DNA of 64,000 nt from Shinella zoogloeoides (GTDB lineage: Bacteria; Pseudomonadota; Alphaproteobacteria; Rhizobiales; Rhizobiaceae). The notes below the pieces were generated by a model. It was not told where the DNA came from. It made no database searches and saw only the letters and a program-made list of their open reading frames with translations. Positions 60,826-64,000 of this stretch are shown here, piece after piece (position 1 is the stretch's first letter; the number at the start of each line of letters is the position of its first letter). The translations under genes and the position numbers were made by a program. The stretch is from positions 62,001 to 126,000 of the forward strand of contig NZ_QNUJ01000002.1 of the NCBI RefSeq assembly GCF_003574625.1, in the 5' to 3' direction.

Positions 60826-61457
60826 AGCCGCAGCCGCCCACGGGAAATTTGGCAGAACCCACCGTCTACATCATCGACGACGACCGCTCCGTCCGTGAGG
60901 CGCTGGAAGATCTCCTCGCCTCGGTCTCGCTGCGCGCCAAATCGTTCGCATCCGTCCAGGACTTCCTCGCTTTCGATTTGCCCGGCGCACCCGCCTGCCT
61001 CGTCCTCGACGTGCGCATGCCGGGCCAGAGCGGCATGGACTTTCTGGAACACATGACCGAATACGGGCTGTACCTTCCCACCGTGATGATCACCGGCCAC
61101 GGGGATATCGCCATGGGCGTCAAGGCGATGAAAGACGGGGCAATCGAATTCCTGACCAAGCCGTTCCGCGATCAGGACCTGCTCGACGCTGTCCATCGCG
61201 GGATCGAGGCCGACCGCACAAGACGTCTGCGGGAGGCGGCGAATGCCGATGTCGCACGACGCTGGGCCTCGCTTTCCAGCGGCGAGAAAGACGTGGCGCG
61301 GCTGGTCGCGACGGGCCTCCTCAACAAGCAGATTGCCGCGGATCTCGGTGTCAGCGAAATCACCGTGAAGGTGCGCCGCGGTCACCTGATGCGCAAGATG
61401 AATACGCGCACGCTGGCCGACCTCATCCGCTTGCTGGACCGGATTCAGCCGACATGA
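60822..61457 (+). CDS. FixJ-family response regulator
   Basis: This 211-residue protein has a receiver domain (IIDDDRSV, phospho-acceptor Asp in CLVLDVRMPGQSG, Lys in LTKPFRDQ) and a LuxR-type helix-turn-helix (LSSGEKDVARLVATGLLNKQ). It is coupled to the kinase. With mgtA and the MgtC-type gene nearby, control of magnesium genes is possible, but nothing in sequence proves it. Confidence 0.92.
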   Translation: MKPQPPTGNLAEPTVYIIDDDRSVREALEDLLASVSLRAKSFASVQDFLAFDLPGAPACLVLDVRMPGQSGMDFLEHMTEYGLYLPTVMITGHGDIAMGVKAMKDGAIEFLTKPFRDQDLLDAVHRGIEADRTRRLREAANADVARRWASLSSGEKDVARLVATGLLNKQIAADLGVSEITVKVRRGHLMRKMNTRTLADLIRLLDRIQPT

Positions 61458-61470
61458 TCGCTTTTGAGGT

Positions 61471-62721
61471 CTATGACTGCGGCGTGGCGCCGGCAAGCTC
61501 GCAAAGCGCCAGGAAGAGCACGTCCACTCCCCTGGCGAGCTGGTGGTAGCTGGTCCACTCTTCCGGTGCATGCGAGATGCCGTTGCGGCTCGGCACGAAG
61601 ACCAGCCCGGTAGGAGCGAAATCGGCCATGATCATCGCATCATGCCCCGCACCGCTGACCATGGTGCGACGTTTCAGGCCGAGCGTATCCGCGTGACGCG
61701 ACAGGGCTTCATGCAATTCCGCCGAAAGCGGAACCGGGGGAAGGAATATCTGCTCCTCGACATCAACGCCCAGTCCGTTGCCGCCCACCCGTTCGATTAC
61801 CGAACGGGCCTGGTCGATCAGCGTGCGGACGACCTCTTCCCCGGGCGCGCGGATATCGACGGTGAAGGATACGAGATCGGGGATCACATTGGCCCCGCCC
61901 GGACGGACATCCATCTTGCCGACGGTCAGCACCGCATCCTGACCGATGGCGCGCGCAAGGTCCGGCAATTGCGACAGCGCCGCCACCGCGCCGACAAGCG
62001 CGTCACGGCGCACGTTCATCGGCGTCGTACCGGCATGGCCCGCCTGACCTCTGAACGTCGCCCTAATCTGGCCGAGGCCCACGATACGATCGACGATCGC
62101 AACATCGTCAGCATGGGCTTCCAGCACGGGGCCCTGCTCGATATGCAATTCAAGGAAGGCATATACGGAACCGGCTTCGCGCACAGCCAGAGGCGCCTGT
62201 GCCGGATCCAGGCCGTAAGCCTGCATCGCATCCGCGACCGTGACCCCCGCATCGTCGGCAAAGGCGAGGAACTCGTCCATATCCACTTTGCCGGTCATGA
62301 CGCGCGAGGCCAGCAGTCCGCCGCCGAAGCGCGTGCCTTCTTCCTCGATCATGGCGACGAATTCGATGGAACGCTCCGGGACAAGGCCCCGCTCCTTCAA
62401 CAGGAAGGCGATCTCGATACCGGCAATGACGCCGGCCGGGCCGTCGAACTTGCCGCCGTTCGGCACGGAATCGAAATGAGAGCCGATCATGACCGGAGCA
62501 AGAGCAGGATTATGTCCGACGAGGCGCCCGACGAGATTGCCGATCGCGTCCTCGCGGACCGTGAGCCCGGCGGCCTCCATCTGCCCGCGCAGATAGTCGC
62601 TGGCCTGGCGGAACTCCGGCGTGTAGGTCAGCCGGGTCGTGCCCTTGCCCGGAGTGGCGTTGAACCGGTCCAGCCCCTCGATCAGTCGTTCAAGACGCTG
62701 CGGATCGGAAAAACGTGTCAT
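61471..62721 (-). CDS. Zn-dependent amidohydrolase (N-carbamoyl-L-amino acid hydrolase type)
   Basis: This 416-residue M20-family protein has IGSHFDSVPNGGKFDGPAGV (metal H and bridging D), IEEEGTRFGGGLLASRVMTG, the dimer/allantoate region FLELHIEQGPVLEA, and GQAGHAGTTPMNVRRDALVG. This is the hydantoinase/carbamoylase subfamily, which includes allantoate amidohydrolase and beta-ureidopropionase. The ATG at 62721 fits; a frame extending to 63009 has no support. It is convergent with the fixJ-type gene. Confidence 0.88.
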   Translation of the reverse strand: MTRFSDPQRLERLIEGLDRFNATPGKGTTRLTYTPEFRQASDYLRGQMEAAGLTVREDAIGNLVGRLVGHNPALAPVMIGSHFDSVPNGGKFDGPAGVIAGIEIAFLLKERGLVPERSIEFVAMIEEEGTRFGGGLLASRVMTGKVDMDEFLAFADDAGVTVADAMQAYGLDPAQAPLAVREAGSVYAFLELHIEQGPVLEAHADDVAIVDRIVGLGQIRATFRGQAGHAGTTPMNVRRDALVGAVAALSQLPDLARAIGQDAVLTVGKMDVRPGGANVIPDLVSFTVDIRAPGEEVVRTLIDQARSVIERVGGNGLGVDVEEQIFLPPVPLSAELHEALSRHADTLGLKRRTMVSGAGHDAMIMADFAPTGLVFVPSRNGISHAPEEWTSYHQLARGVDVLFLALCELAGATPQS

Positions 62722-62969
62722 ATCAATATCCTGAAAACCCGGACGGCAAGACGGAAGCCCTGTTGGCGGCGAAGCCGGCTGACCATGCCGGAACGATGCA
62801 TAGGTCTGCTTGTTCTCGCATGCGAATTCAAGGACATCCTGTCGCCAAGGGAGTTTCCCCAACGTTTTCCCGAAAGCTTCGACGGGATTGATCTCATTGC
62901 CTCGATGTGAATGGTTGAGCAGTTCATTGGAGACCGGCGAATCGATCCGGGAATATAGTAAAGCGCACA

Positions 62970-63221
62970 GTGACGTTCGAAGCCCTGTTTGTCGTGATGG
63001 CGCTGGCATTCACCGCCGGCACCGCCCTTTCGGTATGGCTCTGGTTTCAACCGGTGCCCCGAAGGCTCCGCCTGTTCGCGCTGATCTGGGCGTTTGCGGG
63101 AGGCGCCGGAATGCTGCTCAGCTACGGCAAATCCGGCATCATTCCCGACCGCAATGCCCTTCGCGTCTGTATCGAGAGCGGCCAGACCTGGGACTATCGG
63201 AGCAATCGCTGCCTCCCATAA
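62970..63221 (+). CDS. Small membrane protein
   Basis: This 83-residue frame begins with GTG. It has two likely membrane helices (LFVVMALAFTAGTALSVWLWF and FALIWAFAGGAGMLLS divided by charged loop PRRLR). The end has two cysteines (VCIESGQTWDYRSNRC), a pattern seen in small secreted or membrane proteins. Family unknown. No Shine-Dalgarno is clear, so start is uncertain. Confidence 0.5.
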   Translation: MTFEALFVVMALAFTAGTALSVWLWFQPVPRRLRLFALIWAFAGGAGMLLSYGKSGIIPDRNALRVCIESGQTWDYRSNRCLP

Positions 63222-63405
63222 GAGGCTACTGCCGCACGCGCCGCTTTGCGCGGAGGACAAGGCTGTTTTCAGGGAAAGCAAGGATCGTCGATGAGCACCT
63301 GCGGCGCAGAGGGAGCGCGCAGCAATTTTTCCGGGAAACGGTCACAGCTCCGTCATAATGCATCTGTTTTGTGGCGAACGATCTATCTGTTCTGGGGAGT
63401 CGTTC

Positions 63406-63855
63406 TTGCTGAAGAAATTCATGGTTGTCGCCACGCTTCTGTTGCCCGCCGCCGCCTATGCCGAGGAGCACAACTTCACGATTACCGGTGGTCAGGCCAG
63501 TGTTCCTGTCGGCCTGACGGTACAGGTCAAGACCGTTACCGTCGGCGAGGATGCGACAACCGTCCGGTTGTTGGCGAGCTTCGACAGCCACGTTACCAAC
63601 AGCGTCAACATGAACGACGACGAAAATGCCTATCTCGCATGGGGAGAAGGCGAGCAGGAACGGCTGCATCTGCGCCAGATCGCCGACAACCGCTGGATGC
63701 GGATCGGCAACGGGCAGACGATGGAGGGCGACCTGGTCTTTCCCGGCGTCATACCGGCCGGCGTGACGAAAGTGACCCTCGTCTTCAATCCTGCACATGA
63801 CGGAAACGACAGCAGCGCGCCGGGCGTGACCATCCCCCTGGAACTGGCTCAATGA
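63406..63855 (+). CDS. Secreted hypothetical protein
   Basis: This protein of about 149 residues has a signal peptide (KKFMVVATLLLPAAAYAEE). The TTG at 63406 follows GGGGAG by 6 nt and gives a normal leader (LLKKF); ATG at 63421 or 63358 are alternatives. The mature part is beta-rich (FTITGGQASVPVGLTVQVKTV, TKVTLVFNP) and may be an immunoglobulin-like fold. Its stop overlaps the next gene's start (ATGA), so the two are coupled. Confidence 0.65.
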   Translation: MLKKFMVVATLLLPAAAYAEEHNFTITGGQASVPVGLTVQVKTVTVGEDATTVRLLASFDSHVTNSVNMNDDENAYLAWGEGEQERLHLRQIADNRWMRIGNGQTMEGDLVFPGVIPAGVTKVTLVFNPAHDGNDSSAPGVTIPLELAQ

Positions 63856-64000
63856 GACAGGGCGCCCTTCTCGCGCTTTCTCTTTTCCTTCCTGCGACGG
63901 CATCCGCCTATACGGTGACGACGGGCGCCGGCGCAGTGGGCGAGCGGGCATCGACATTTGCCGAATTCACGCTGCCTTCGTCCCGCTTTGCCGAGCGCAA
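63852..64000 (+). CDS. Secreted protein, 3' partial
   Basis: The window ends inside this gene. The visible 49 residues are a Sec signal peptide (LLALSLFLPATASA) followed by YTVTTGAGAVGERASTFAEF. Start overlaps the preceding stop (ATGA). It probably forms a small operon with the upstream secreted protein; function unknown. Confidence 0.6.
   Translation, partial: MRQGALLALSLFLPATASAYTVTTGAGAVGERASTFAEFTLPSSRFAER

Overview
The window is a GC-rich, gene-dense stretch of an alphaproteobacterial genome. Codon usage, the mix of gene families (fused ProW-type permeases, GlxA-type AraC regulators, an FhuF reductase, beta-keto acid cleavage enzymes) and the scavenging lifestyle suggest Rhizobiales, probably Rhizobiaceae. 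I cannot name a genus or say whether this is chromosome or plasmid. I saw no rRNA, tRNA, CRISPR array or intact insertion sequence. The gene at position 1 is cut at its 5' end and the gene at position 64000 at its 3' end.

Layout: (1) 1-2.5 kb: end of an ornithine cyclodeaminase-family gene, then a marR-efflux pair behind a perfect 38-bp palindrome. (2) 2.9-10.6 kb: hydroxamate-siderophore iron uptake. An araC-fhuC-fhuB operon diverges from receptor-fhuD-fhuF. A RidA fragment touches the end of fhuF. (3) 10.9-15.3 kb: arginase-like protein, malate/lactate-type oxidoreductase, diguanylate cyclase and a secreted protein, with gene debris between them. (4) 15.6-27.7 kb: a catabolic regulon for an unidentified amino-acid-like compound. 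A polar amino acid ABC transporter is followed by an M20 deacylase, an enolase-superfamily enzyme, an M24 protein and a DapA-like aldolase. A convergent aminotransferase, a CTP-synthase-like amidotransferase, an atypical SDR and a fumarylpyruvate hydrolase-like gene lie next to it. A GntR regulator diverges from the transporter. (5) 27.7-31.6 kb: an ABC-ATPase remnant, a secreted protein, a YfdX protein and a two-component system.

(6) 31.7-45.8 kb: a quaternary-ammonium (probably carnitine) degradation locus. It holds a Rieske oxygenase with ferredoxin and ferredoxin reductase, a carnitine dehydrogenase-like enzyme, a beta-keto acid cleavage enzyme, two SDRs and an aldehyde dehydrogenase. A divergent betaine-type ABC importer (binding protein, ATPase, fused double permease) and two GlxA-type regulators complete it. 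(7) 46.0-55.0 kb: a second betaine-type locus of unknown substrate. It has an orphan dipeptide-type binding protein, three SDRs, a FadR-type GntR regulator and a second importer. Two inverted repeats of the form TGGT-N11-ACCA sit at the starts of two paralogous SDR genes.

(8) 55.0-61.5 kb: magnesium region, with a long structured intergenic stretch, two small genes, mgtA, an MgtC-family gene and a FixL/FixJ-like two-component pair. (9) 61.5-64 kb: an N-carbamoyl amino acid hydrolase-like gene, a small membrane protein and two translationally coupled secreted proteins.

The most promising candidate for undescribed biology is 31.7-55.0 kb. Two adjacent loci share the same importer architecture but carry different catabolic enzymes. 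The first appears to contain both a dehydrogenase/cleavage route and an oxygenase route for the same class of compound. The second has no known pathway.
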